Shown in pieces: positions 24,785 to 33,592 of a stretch of DNA of 64,000 nt (its first letter is position 1; each line of letters starts with the position of its first letter). The DNA lies in the NCBI RefSeq assembly GCF_011764565.1, contig NZ_AP022871.1, positions 6,138,320-6,202,319 of the forward strand, in the 5' to 3' direction. A program made the position numbers and the translations under genes. This DNA comes from Phytohabitans suffuscus. Its GTDB lineage: Bacteria; Actinomycetota; Actinomycetes; Mycobacteriales; Micromonosporaceae. The notes beneath the pieces were generated by a model. The model was not told the DNA's origin, did no database searches, and worked only from the letters and a program-made list of their open reading frames with translations.

Positions 24785-26310
24785 CCACCGGAGCGGTCAG
24801 TCCAGACCTCGACACGTTCCGCGGCCTCGCCGTCACCCGGCGCGTCGTGCCCGTCACGCGGCGGCTGCTGGCCGACGCGGAGACGCCCATCGGGGTCTAC
24901 CGCAAGCTCGCCGGCGGGCCCGGCACCTTCCTGCTGGAGTCGGCCGAGCAGGGCGCGGGCTCGGCGGGCACCGCCTGGTCGCGCTACTCCTTCATCGGCG
25001 TGCGGAGCGCGGCCACCCTCGTCGAGCGGGACGGCCGGGCCGCGTGGCTGGGCACGCCCCCCGCCGGCGTGCCCACCGAGGGCGAGGTGGTCGACGTCCT
25101 GAAACGGACCGTGGCCGCGCTCACCAACAACGCGACCCCCGCCGGCCTCCCACCGCTCACCGGGGGCATGGTGGGCTACCTCGGGTACGACCTGGTGCGC
25201 CGCTTCGAGCGCCTCCCCACCCTCACCGAGGACGACCTCGGGCTGCCCGAGCTCGGCATGATGCTCGCCACCGACCTCGTGGTGCTCGACCACTACGAGG
25301 GCGCGGCCATCCTGGTGGCCAACGCGATCGTCGACGCGGACGACCACGACGCGGCGTACCACCACGCGGTCGGCCGGCTGGACGCGATGACCACCGCCCT
25401 GTCCCGCCCCATCCCGCCGATGATCTCCACAGTGGACAGCCCGCCGCTGGGCGAGGTCGCCAGCCGCACCGGGGCCGGGGCGTACCCCAAGGCGGTCGAG
25501 GTGGCCAAGGAGGCGATCCGGGCCGGCGAGTGCTTCCAGATCGTGGTGGCGCAGCGCTTCGAGCGGGAGACCACCGCCGACCCGCTCGACGTCTACCGGG
25601 TGCTGCGCACAACCAACCCCAGCCCGTACATGTACCTGCTCCGCTTCGACGACTTCGACATCGTCGGCTCGTCGCCGGAGGCGCACCTCAAGGTGACCGG
25701 CGGCACCGGGAGCGCGGCGCGGCGGGCGCTGCTGCACCCCATCGCCGGCACCCGGCCGCGCGGCGCCACCCCGGAGGAGGACGGTGGCCTCGCCGCCGAG
25801 CTGATCTCCGACCCCAAGGAGCGGGCCGAGCACGTGATGCTCGTCGACCTGGGCCGCAACGACCTGGGCCGGGTCTGCCGTCCGGGCACGGTCGAGGTGC
25901 CGGAGTTCGCGATCATCGAGCGGTACAGCCACGTGATGCACATCGTCTCGACCGTCGTCGGCGAGCTGCGCGAGGACCAGACGGCGTTCGACGCGCTGGC
26001 CGCCACGTTCCCGGCCGGCACGCTCTCGGGCGCGCCCAAGGTGCGGGCCATGGAGATCATCGAGGAGCTGGAGCCGACCCGCCGCGGGCTGTACGGGGGG
26101 ACGGTGGGCTACTTCGGCTTCGGCGGCGACATGGACATGGCGATCGCGATCCGCACCGCCCTGATCCGCGGCGGCCGCGCCTACGTGCAGGCCGGCGCCG
26201 GCATCGTCGCCGACTCCGACCCCGCGGCCGAGGAGCGGGAGACGCGGAGCAAGGCCGCGGCCGTGCTGGCCGCGATCGCCGCCGCGGAGACCCTGAAACC
26301 CGCCCGATGA
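24781..26310 (+). CDS. trpE: TrpE, anthranilate synthase component I
   Basis: A 509-residue chorismate-using enzyme making anthranilate with a TrpG glutaminase, the first committed step to tryptophan. The N-terminal regulatory region has LLESAEQG and SRYSFIG, where Trp feedback binds; the chorismate domain has FQIVVAQRFERET, IAGTRPRG, DLGRNDLGRVC and the signature GTLSGAPKVRAMEIIEELEP. Start ATG 24781 overlaps hisI. trpG and trpD are not in the window. No leader peptide with Trp codons precedes it, as it is coupled to hisI. Confidence 0.97.
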   Translation: MTTGAVSPDLDTFRGLAVTRRVVPVTRRLLADAETPIGVYRKLAGGPGTFLLESAEQGAGSAGTAWSRYSFIGVRSAATLVERDGRAAWLGTPPAGVPTEGEVVDVLKRTVAALTNNATPAGLPPLTGGMVGYLGYDLVRRFERLPTLTEDDLGLPELGMMLATDLVVLDHYEGAAILVANAIVDADDHDAAYHHAVGRLDAMTTALSRPIPPMISTVDSPPLGEVASRTGAGAYPKAVEVAKEAIRAGECFQIVVAQRFERETTADPLDVYRVLRTTNPSPYMYLLRFDDFDIVGSSPEAHLKVTGGTGSAARRALLHPIAGTRPRGATPEEDGGLAAELISDPKERAEHVMLVDLGRNDLGRVCRPGTVEVPEFAIIERYSHVMHIVSTVVGELREDQTAFDALAATFPAGTLSGAPKVRAMEIIEELEPTRRGLYGGTVGYFGFGGDMDMAIAIRTALIRGGRAYVQAGAGIVADSDPAAEERETRSKAAAVLAAIAAAETLKPAR

Positions 26311-26804
26311 ACGGACGACGCCAGCTCGCGTACACCGTCCTGCTCTGCCTGGCCGGCGCGGGCCTCGCGCTGTTCGCCGCGACCCGCACCTGGGCCGTCG
26401 ACGTGGTCACCCGGCCGGAGCCGCTGCCGGACCTGCGCACCCCGCGCACCGGGGGCGACCTTCTGCCGTGGCTCCCGCCGCTGGCGGTGGTCGGTCTCGC
26501 CGGGTCGGGCGCGATCGTGGCCACCCGCGGCTGGGCGCGACGGTGGGTCGGCGTACTCCTGCTGCTTGTGGGTCTCGGGGTGGCCGCTGGCGGCGCCTAC
26601 GGTCTCGGCGAGACCACGGCGTGGGCCCTGGCCTGCGTGGCGGGTGGGCTGGCGCTGGCCGGGGGCGGCGCGCTGACCGCCCTGCGCGGGCCGTCGTGGC
26701 CCGCGATGGGCACGCGCTACGAGCGGGCGGCGCGGCGGCCCGCGGACGACCCCACGGCGGCCTGGGACGCCTTGGACCGGGGCGAGGACCCGACGGTCAG
26801 CTGA
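26307..26804 (+). CDS. Trp biosynthesis-associated membrane protein (TIGR02234 type)
   Basis: A 165-residue membrane protein that overlaps trpE by four bases. It has about four TM helices: LAYTVLLCLAGAGLALFAAT, LPWLPPLAVVGLAGSGAIV, WVGVLLLLVGLGVAAGGAYG and WALACVAGGLALAGGG. An acidic/basic cytoplasmic tail follows (MGTRYERAARRPADDPTAAWDALDRGEDPT). This family follows trpE in many actinobacteria; the biochemical role is unknown. Its 3' end overlaps the opposite-strand gene at 26717-26998. Confidence 0.9.
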   Translation: MNGRRQLAYTVLLCLAGAGLALFAATRTWAVDVVTRPEPLPDLRTPRTGGDLLPWLPPLAVVGLAGSGAIVATRGWARRWVGVLLLLVGLGVAAGGAYGLGETTAWALACVAGGLALAGGGALTALRGPSWPAMGTRYERAARRPADDPTAAWDALDRGEDPTVS

Positions 26805-26998
26805 CTGACCAGGCGGCGCACCTCGTCGTGGTGGACGGCGCGGGCCCGGTCGGCGCAGATGGCCTCCCACGCGTTTCGGCGGGCGGTGCGGACCCGGGCG
26901 TCCCCGACGACCACCCGCTCGACCGTGTCGATCATGCCAACTGCGATGGAAAGCACCGAACGGGGAATCTCGACGAGGCCGCTTGGCTGGGTGCTCAT
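26717..26998 (-). CDS. Conserved actinobacterial hypothetical protein
   Basis: A 93-residue protein with a compact, non-repetitive N-terminal 65 residues (SGLVEIPRSVLSIAVGMIDT, VERVVVGDARVRTARRNAWE) that reads like a real amphipathic helical protein; I recall similar proteins in this position in related actinobacteria. The final 25 residues are low complexity and lie antisense to the end of the Trp-associated membrane gene. ATG 26998. Function unknown. Confidence 0.6.
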   Translation of the reverse strand: MSTQPSGLVEIPRSVLSIAVGMIDTVERVVVGDARVRTARRNAWEAICADRARAVHHDEVRRLVSQLTVGSSPRSKASQAAVGSSAGRRAARS

Positions 26999-27387
26999 GT
27001 CGCGCTCCGGTTTTCAGGTGACGGGCCGTCGATGGACTTCGGGTGACGGCACCGTCGAACAGTCTGCCTGACGATGATCCTGTGGGAGGTCTGTTTCGGG
27101 TCGATGACCTGCTAGTCAAGTGTCCAGCAACCATCCCGGCAGATGGCCACCGCATGGCCTGAACGTGACGCGGGGAACAACCGGGCCACCGCGCCCCGCC
27201 TCGCCGCCGCGCTCCACGGGAGCGGCGCAGCCCCAGGCGATCCGAAGCCTCGGGGCCGGACCTTGCTGGCCAAGCTCGGGCATTATGCCCGAGTCCAACC
27301 CGTGAGGCGTGCCATACCCCGGACTCGGACACCTCCGTGGCGCCCCCTAGCATCGGGCGAATGACACCCGGAAAGGGGAGTCCGTTG
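26999..27387 (+). promoter_or_regulatory. Long upstream region of trpCBA with a perfect palindrome
   Basis: This 389-bp stretch has no convincing gene. It holds CTCGGGCAT-T-ATGCCCGAG, a perfect 9-bp-arm palindrome at 27275-27293, about 95 bp before trpC, and a TAGCAT -10-like hexamer at 27348-27353. No run of Trp codons indicating an attenuation leader was seen. Confidence 0.45.
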
Positions 27388-28253
27388 GTGACTGCTGAGC
27401 ATGCGTACGCGGAAGACGAGGGCGGCAAGCCGGCCGCCGGGGGACCCGCGAGTGTGCTCGACGAAATCATCGCCGGTGTGCGGGAGGACGTCGAGCTGCG
27501 ACAACAGCGGGTCTCGCTGGAGCGGGTCAAGGAGCTGGCGGCCACCGCGCCGCCACCGCTCGACGCCTACGCGGCCCTGCGCCGCCCCGGCGTCGGCGTG
27601 ATCGCCGAGGTCAAGCGCTCCTCCCCGTCCAAGGGGCAGCTGGCCGAGATCCCGGACCCGGCCGACCTGGCCACGGAGTACGCGGCGGGCGGCGCCCGGT
27701 GCATCAGCGTGCTCACCGAGGGGCGGTGGTTCGGCGGCTCGCTGGACGACCTCGTCTCGGTGCGGGCCGCGGTGGGGGTGCCGGTGCTGCGCAAGGACTT
27801 CGTCGTCTCCAGCTACCAGGTGCACGAGGCCCGCGCGCACGGCGCCGACGTGGTGCTGCTGATCGTGGCGGCGCTGGAGCAGAAGGTGCTCACCGGCCTG
27901 CTGGAGCGGATCGAGTCGCTGGGCATGACCGCGCTCGTCGAGGTGCACACCGAGGAGGAGGCCGACCGCGCGCTCGAGGCCGGTGCCCAGGTGATCGGCG
28001 TCAACGCCCGCAACCTGCGCACCCTCGAGGTCGACCGCTCGGTCTTCGAGCGGATCGCGCCCGGCCTGCCCAACAGCGTCGTCAAGATCGCCGAGTCCGG
28101 CGTGCGCGGGCCGCACGACCTGATCCGGTACGCGTCGGCCGGCGCCGACGCCGTCCTCGTCGGTGAGGGCCTCGTCACCCAGAAGAGCCCCCGCGACGCG
28201 GTGGCCGAGCTGGTCAACGCGGGCAACCACCCCGCCACGCCCAGGCCGGTCCG

Positions 28254-28257
<4 letters not shown>
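27388..28257 (+). CDS. trpC: TrpC, indole-3-glycerol phosphate synthase
   Basis: A TIM-barrel enzyme of about 289 residues that closes the indole ring of CdRP. Family sequences are VIAEVKRSSPSKGQL with the catalytic Lys, ISVLTEGRWFGGS, PVLRKDFVVSSYQ, VIGVNARNLRTLEVD and IAESGVRGPHDL. I chose GTG 27388 because GGGGAG lies seven bases upstream; ATG 27361 is an alternative and would suit a leaderless mRNA from the TAGCAT box. It begins the trpC-trpB-trpA block, and overlaps trpB by four bases (GTGA). Confidence 0.96.
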
Positions 28258-29470
<1,213 letters not shown>

Positions 29471-29471
<1 letters not shown>

Positions 29472-30271
29472 TGGGCCTCACCGAGGTCTTCGAGAAGGCC
29501 CGCGCCGAGGGCCGGGCGGTCTCCGTCGGCTGCATGCCGGCCGGGTTCCCGACGGTCGACGGCAGCATCGCCGCGATGGTCGCGATGGCCGAGGCGGGCA
29601 TCGACGCGATCGAGGTCGAGCTGCCGTACTCGGATCCGGTCATGGACGGTCCGGTGATCCAGAGGGCGAGCGAGATCGCGCTGGCCGGCGGCGTCCGCAC
29701 CAAGGACACGCTGCGCGCCATCGAGGCGGTCGCCGGCACCGGCGTGCCCGTCGTGCTGATGACCTACTGGAACCCGATCGAGCGGTACGGCGTCGACGCC
29801 TTCGCCCGCGACCTCGCGGCCGCCGGCGGCACCGGCCTCATCACGCCCGACCTCATCCCCGACGAGGCGCACGAGTGGCTGGCGGCGTCCGACGCGCACC
29901 AGCTCGACCGCACGTTCCTGGTGTCGCCGTCGTCGACCGACGAGCGGCTGGCGATGACCGTGGCGCATTGCCGCGGCTTCGTCTACGCGACCGCCGTCAT
30001 GGGCGTCACGGGCGCCCGCGACCAGACGTCGGTCGCGGCTCCCGCGCTGGTCAGCCGGGTCCGGGCGGCCACCGACCTGCCGGTCGGCGTGGGCCTGGGG
30101 GTACGCGACGGCGCGCAGGCCGCCGAGGTCGGCTCGTTCGCCGACGGGGTGATCGTGGGCAGTGCCCTGGTCCGGTGCGTGCTGGAGGCGCCCGACGAGG
30201 CCGCCGGGCTGGCGTCGCTGCGCGCGCTCAGCGCCGACCTCGCCCGCGGTGTGCGGGCGGTCACCCGCTGA
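29471..30271 (+). CDS. trpA: TrpA, tryptophan synthase alpha subunit
   Basis: A 266-residue TIM-barrel lyase that splits indole-3-glycerol phosphate. The catalytic Glu is in AIEVELPYSDPVMDGPVIQ, the Asp in the same motif, and the phosphate site near VGLGVRDGAQAAE and DGVIVGSALV. Also typical are MTYWNPIERYG and VMGVTGAR. The opening sequence SVGCMPAGFPT is a variant of the common GYxxAGxP. Last gene of the trpCBA block; the opposing Nudix gene ends only 15 bp away. Confidence 0.97.
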
Positions 30272-30286
30272 GCTTCGACACGTCCC

Positions 30287-30799
30287 TCAGCCCGCCGCCA
30301 CCGGGAGCGGCTCGGCCTCGATGACGTCCGGGGCGTCCGCGGCGTCCGGGATCTCCGGCTCGCTGTCGCGCTCGACGTGGCGCAGCACGCCGGAGTGGCC
30401 GGCCACCGCGTCGGCGATCGCGGCACGGGCGACCGGGGTCATCGGGCCGGGAAGCGCGCCGGGGTCGTGCCACGACAGCCAGCAGATCCGGCCGGGCGAG
30501 TTGACGCTCGCCTCACCGCCGTCGATCTGGCCGCGGAAGACGTACTTGAGCACGTCGGGCATGTCCTCGCCACAGGTGTTGCCGGTCAGCTCGTAGACGC
30601 CGACAAGGTCGACCATGTGGGTCTCGAGCCCGGTCTCCTCGCGGATGTCGCGGATCGCCGCGTGGACCGGGCTCTCGGCCTGGCGGATCCGGCCGCCGGG
30701 CAGGCACCACAGCCGGTGCCCCTGACTTTGCTGGCACAGCAGCACACGGCCGGCGGCGTCGGTGATGACGGCGGCGACCGCGGAGGTCAAAGAGCTCAT
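30287..30799 (-). CDS. Nudix hydrolase
   Basis: A 170-residue Nudix protein that would hydrolyse a nucleoside diphosphate derivative. The Nudix box spans GGRIRQAESPVHAAIRDIRE and ETGLE; the usual REU triplet start reads RDI, an Asp for the first Glu, while the metal-binding REET part is intact. The C-terminal 35 residues are acidic and probably disordered. ATG 30799 (MSSLTSAVAAV) is preferred to a TTG six bases upstream. Convergent with trpA. Substrate unknown. Confidence 0.88.
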   Translation of the reverse strand: MSSLTSAVAAVITDAAGRVLLCQQSQGHRLWCLPGGRIRQAESPVHAAIRDIREETGLETHMVDLVGVYELTGNTCGEDMPDVLKYVFRGQIDGGEASVNSPGRICWLSWHDPGALPGPMTPVARAAIADAVAGHSGVLRHVERDSEPEIPDAADAPDVIEAEPLPVAAG

Positions 30800-30919
30800 G
30801 TCCAAAGAGCGTACGACCGCCCAACGGAGAAGTCAGCCGTCGTCCACCAGCGGACCGCGCCCGATTTGGGCGTGACCGGGCTAACGCGAGCGCGGCCCAC
30901 GAAGGTAGCGTGTGCACCC

Positions 30920-32242
30920 GTGACAATCGCCGCAATCCCGAGCCCCAGCTCAGCGGTCTGGGAGCTCGGTCCGATCCCGATCCGGGCATACGCGCTCTGC
31001 ATCGTCCTCGGCATCGCGGTCGCCTGCGTGGTGACCGAGTTCCGGCTGCGCCGCCGTGGCGTGCCGCCGTGGGCGGTCCTCGACATCGCGGTGTGGGCGG
31101 TGCCGTTCGGCATCGTCGGTGCACGGCTCTACCACGTGGTCACGTCGCCGGAGGACTACTTCCTCGAAGGCGGCAGCCCGCTCGACGCCTTCAAGATCTG
31201 GGAGGGCGGCCTCGGCGTCTGGGGCGCGGTGGCCGGCGGCGTGCTCGGCGGCTGGATCGCCTGCCGCCAGCTCGGCCTCCCGCTGACCGTCGTCGCGGAC
31301 GCGGTGGCGCCGGGCCTGCCGCTCGCGCAGGCGGTCGGCCGGATCGGCAACTGGTTCAACAACGAGCTGTACGGCGGTGTCACCACCCTGCCCTGGGGCC
31401 TCAAGATCCACCAGATGGACCCGGAAAACCCCGGCCACGCCCTCCGGGACCAAAACGGCGACCCCATCCTGGAGCCCGACCTCTACCAGCCCACGTTCCT
31501 CTACGAGGCGCTGTGGAACGTCGGGGTCGCGGTGCTGGTGCTGCTCGTCGACCGCCGGCTCAAGCTGGGCAAGGGGCGGGCGTTCGCGCTCTACGTGATG
31601 GGTTACACCGCCGGGCGGTTCTGGATCGAGATGATGCGCACCGACGAGGCCAACATCATCCTCGGCGCGCGGCTCAACGTGTGGGTCTCGGTGCTGGTCT
31701 TCCTCGGCGGCCTGCTCTACTTCGTGCGCACCCGCGGCCCGCAGGAGTTCCTGGTGCCCAGTGACGTGCCGGTGCTCGCCCCGGTGGGCGGCGGCGACGT
31801 GTCCCAGCGCGACGTGTCCGGCAGCGAGGCCGAGCGGGCGGCGGCCAGGCCGACCGGCTACCGCGTGGTCACCGAGGAGCAGTACCTGCGGTACAAGGAG
31901 ACCGGCGAGCTGCCCCCCGACGACGAGCCGGCGGACGACTCGGGCGACCTGCTCGACGACTTCGCCGACGACGAGCCGGCCGAGCAGACCGGCGACGTGG
32001 CGGTCACCGAAGACTCCGCGGTCACCCAAGACTCGGCGGTCACCCAAGATTCGGCGGTCACCGAGGACGCCGGCGTCACCGAGGACGCCGCGGTCACCGA
32101 AGACTCCGGGGCGGACGGCGACTCCGGCGCGGCGAAGGCGGACGGCACGTCCGACCCCGACGCCTCGACCGGTGGTGACAATGGCCCGGCCGGCGACGCC
32201 GACCCGCCGGAGCGCGCGGTCCGATCCACCGACGACCGCTGA
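30920..32242 (+). CDS. lgt: Lgt, prolipoprotein diacylglyceryl transferase with acidic repeat tail
   Basis: Lgt moves diacylglycerol from phosphatidylglycerol to the lipobox Cys of prolipoproteins in the cytoplasmic membrane. The 440-residue protein has seven TM helices in residues 15-270; signatures are GPIPIRAYALCIVLG, WEGGLGVWGAV, and AVGRIGNWFNNELYG with the conserved Arg, Asn and Glu. Residues 275-440 are an added acidic cytoplasmic tail, with seven VTEDSA/VTQDSA hexapeptide units encoded by 18-bp repeats (about 32000-32110). GTG 30920 lies eight bases after TAGCGT, so the mRNA may be leaderless. Confidence 0.95.
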   Translation: MTIAAIPSPSSAVWELGPIPIRAYALCIVLGIAVACVVTEFRLRRRGVPPWAVLDIAVWAVPFGIVGARLYHVVTSPEDYFLEGGSPLDAFKIWEGGLGVWGAVAGGVLGGWIACRQLGLPLTVVADAVAPGLPLAQAVGRIGNWFNNELYGGVTTLPWGLKIHQMDPENPGHALRDQNGDPILEPDLYQPTFLYEALWNVGVAVLVLLVDRRLKLGKGRAFALYVMGYTAGRFWIEMMRTDEANIILGARLNVWVSVLVFLGGLLYFVRTRGPQEFLVPSDVPVLAPVGGGDVSQRDVSGSEAERAAARPTGYRVVTEEQYLRYKETGELPPDDEPADDSGDLLDDFADDEPAEQTGDVAVTEDSAVTQDSAVTQDSAVTEDAGVTEDAAVTEDSGADGDSGAAKADGTSDPDASTGGDNGPAGDADPPERAVRSTDDR

Positions 32243-32259
32243 GGGAGGGGGCGCCACCC

Positions 32260-33456
32260 ATGCGTACGGCTGTGGTCGTCGGGGCCGGTATCGGCGGCCT
32301 GGCCGTGGCCGGCGCACTCGCCCGGTCCGGCTGGCGGGTGACCGTGCTGGAGCGCGAGGACCGGGTCCGGGCCGAGCGCACCGCGCTGATCCTCTGGCCC
32401 AACGCGGTGCGCGCCCTCGACGCCCTCGGCCTCGCCGCCGGGCTGGACGCGATCGCCACGCCGCTGCCCGACAGCGGCGTGCGGCGCCCGGACGGGCAGT
32501 GGCTCGTCCAGCCGCGCGGCACCAGCGGGCGCGGCCCGGTGATCGTGCACCGCGAAGACCTGTACGACGCGCTCGTGGCCGGGCTCGGCGACCAGGTCGA
32601 GATCCGCACCGGCGTGACCGTGCGCGGCGTACGGGCCACCGAGCGGGAGCGGCCCTCGGTGGGCGACGGCCGCACCACGTACGAGGGGGACCTCGTGGTG
32701 GCCGCCGACGGCATCGACAGCGCGGTCCGCCGGCGGCTGGCCCCGGAGTCCACTGTGGTCAGTTCGGGGTGCGCGGCGTGGCGGGCCGTCATCCCCTGGT
32801 ACCGCGTCCCCCCGCTCAACGAGGGCCGCCCGGTGGTGGGGGAGACGCTCGGCGCGGGCTACCGCTTCGTCGCCGCCCAGCTCGGCCAGCGCGGCTCGTC
32901 CGGCGCCTCGACGCGCGGCGGCGTCTACTGGGTCGCCACGGCCGCCGGCGCGCCCCGGCCCGAGCCGCCGGCCACCCAGCTCGCGCTGCTGCGGCGGTGG
33001 TTCGCCCAGTGGCACCCGCCGATCGGCGACCTGCTCGCCGCCACCGAGCCCGACGACCTGGTGCAGCAGGAGGTGCGCGAGCTGCGGCCGCTGCCCCGCG
33101 AGTACGGCTTTCCGGCCGGCCCCGGCGGCTTCGCCCTGCTCGGCGACGCCGCCCACGCGATGCCCCACCACCTCGGCCAGGGCGCCTGCCTCGCGCTGGA
33201 GGACGCGGCCACGCTCGGCTCGGTGCTGCGCGAGGCGGTCCCCGGCCGGCCGACGCAGGAGGCGATCGCCGCGTACTCCCGGCTCCGCCGCCCCCGCGCC
33301 GCCACCGTCGTGCGCCAGACCCGGCGGATGTCCGCGGTGCTCCAGGCCCGTGGCCGCCTCGCCCTGCGTGCCCGCGACGCCGCCCTGGGTACCATCAGCC
33401 CGCGACTGATGGGCAGCGCGGCCACCGCCGCGGCCGCCTGGAAACCGCCCGTCTGA
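32260..33456 (+). CDS. FAD-dependent monooxygenase (aromatic hydroxylase type)
   Basis: A 398-residue group A flavin monooxygenase. N-terminal dinucleotide fold VVGAGIGGLAVAGALARSG, the DG motif VVAADGIDSAVRR and the second FAD motif ALLGDAAHAMPHHLGQGACLALEDA are all clear. No TM or signal segment, so it is cytoplasmic and NAD(P)H dependent. It lies 17 bp after lgt with a ribosome binding site GGGAGGGGG, possibly the last gene of that transcript. The substrate cannot be inferred; the neighbouring AfsR-like regulator could hint at secondary metabolism. Confidence 0.9.
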   Translation: MRTAVVVGAGIGGLAVAGALARSGWRVTVLEREDRVRAERTALILWPNAVRALDALGLAAGLDAIATPLPDSGVRRPDGQWLVQPRGTSGRGPVIVHREDLYDALVAGLGDQVEIRTGVTVRGVRATERERPSVGDGRTTYEGDLVVAADGIDSAVRRRLAPESTVVSSGCAAWRAVIPWYRVPPLNEGRPVVGETLGAGYRFVAAQLGQRGSSGASTRGGVYWVATAAGAPRPEPPATQLALLRRWFAQWHPPIGDLLAATEPDDLVQQEVRELRPLPREYGFPAGPGGFALLGDAAHAMPHHLGQGACLALEDAATLGSVLREAVPGRPTQEAIAAYSRLRRPRAATVVRQTRRMSAVLQARGRLALRARDAALGTISPRLMGSAATAAAAWKPPV

Positions 33457-33592
33457 CGCGTACGTCGCGGATTCTGCCCGAAGGGGGCGGTCACGTGGCC
33501 CGGGCGGACATCGAGGGTCGCACGCGCCGGAGGCCGAAGTCGGACCGAACGGATGCTGACCGTCGCTGCGCGCGAGGGGCACACTACGCGCA

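Noticed and set aside
27143..27364. 73-codon frame upstream of trpC as a possible leader peptide
   Set aside because: It has few Trp codons, none in a run, and no terminator/antiterminator arrangement could be made out.
30287..30799. Inactive Nudix protein because of the RDI in place of REU
   Set aside because: Glu-to-Asp at the first position still leaves the main metal-binding REET glutamates, so activity cannot be excluded.
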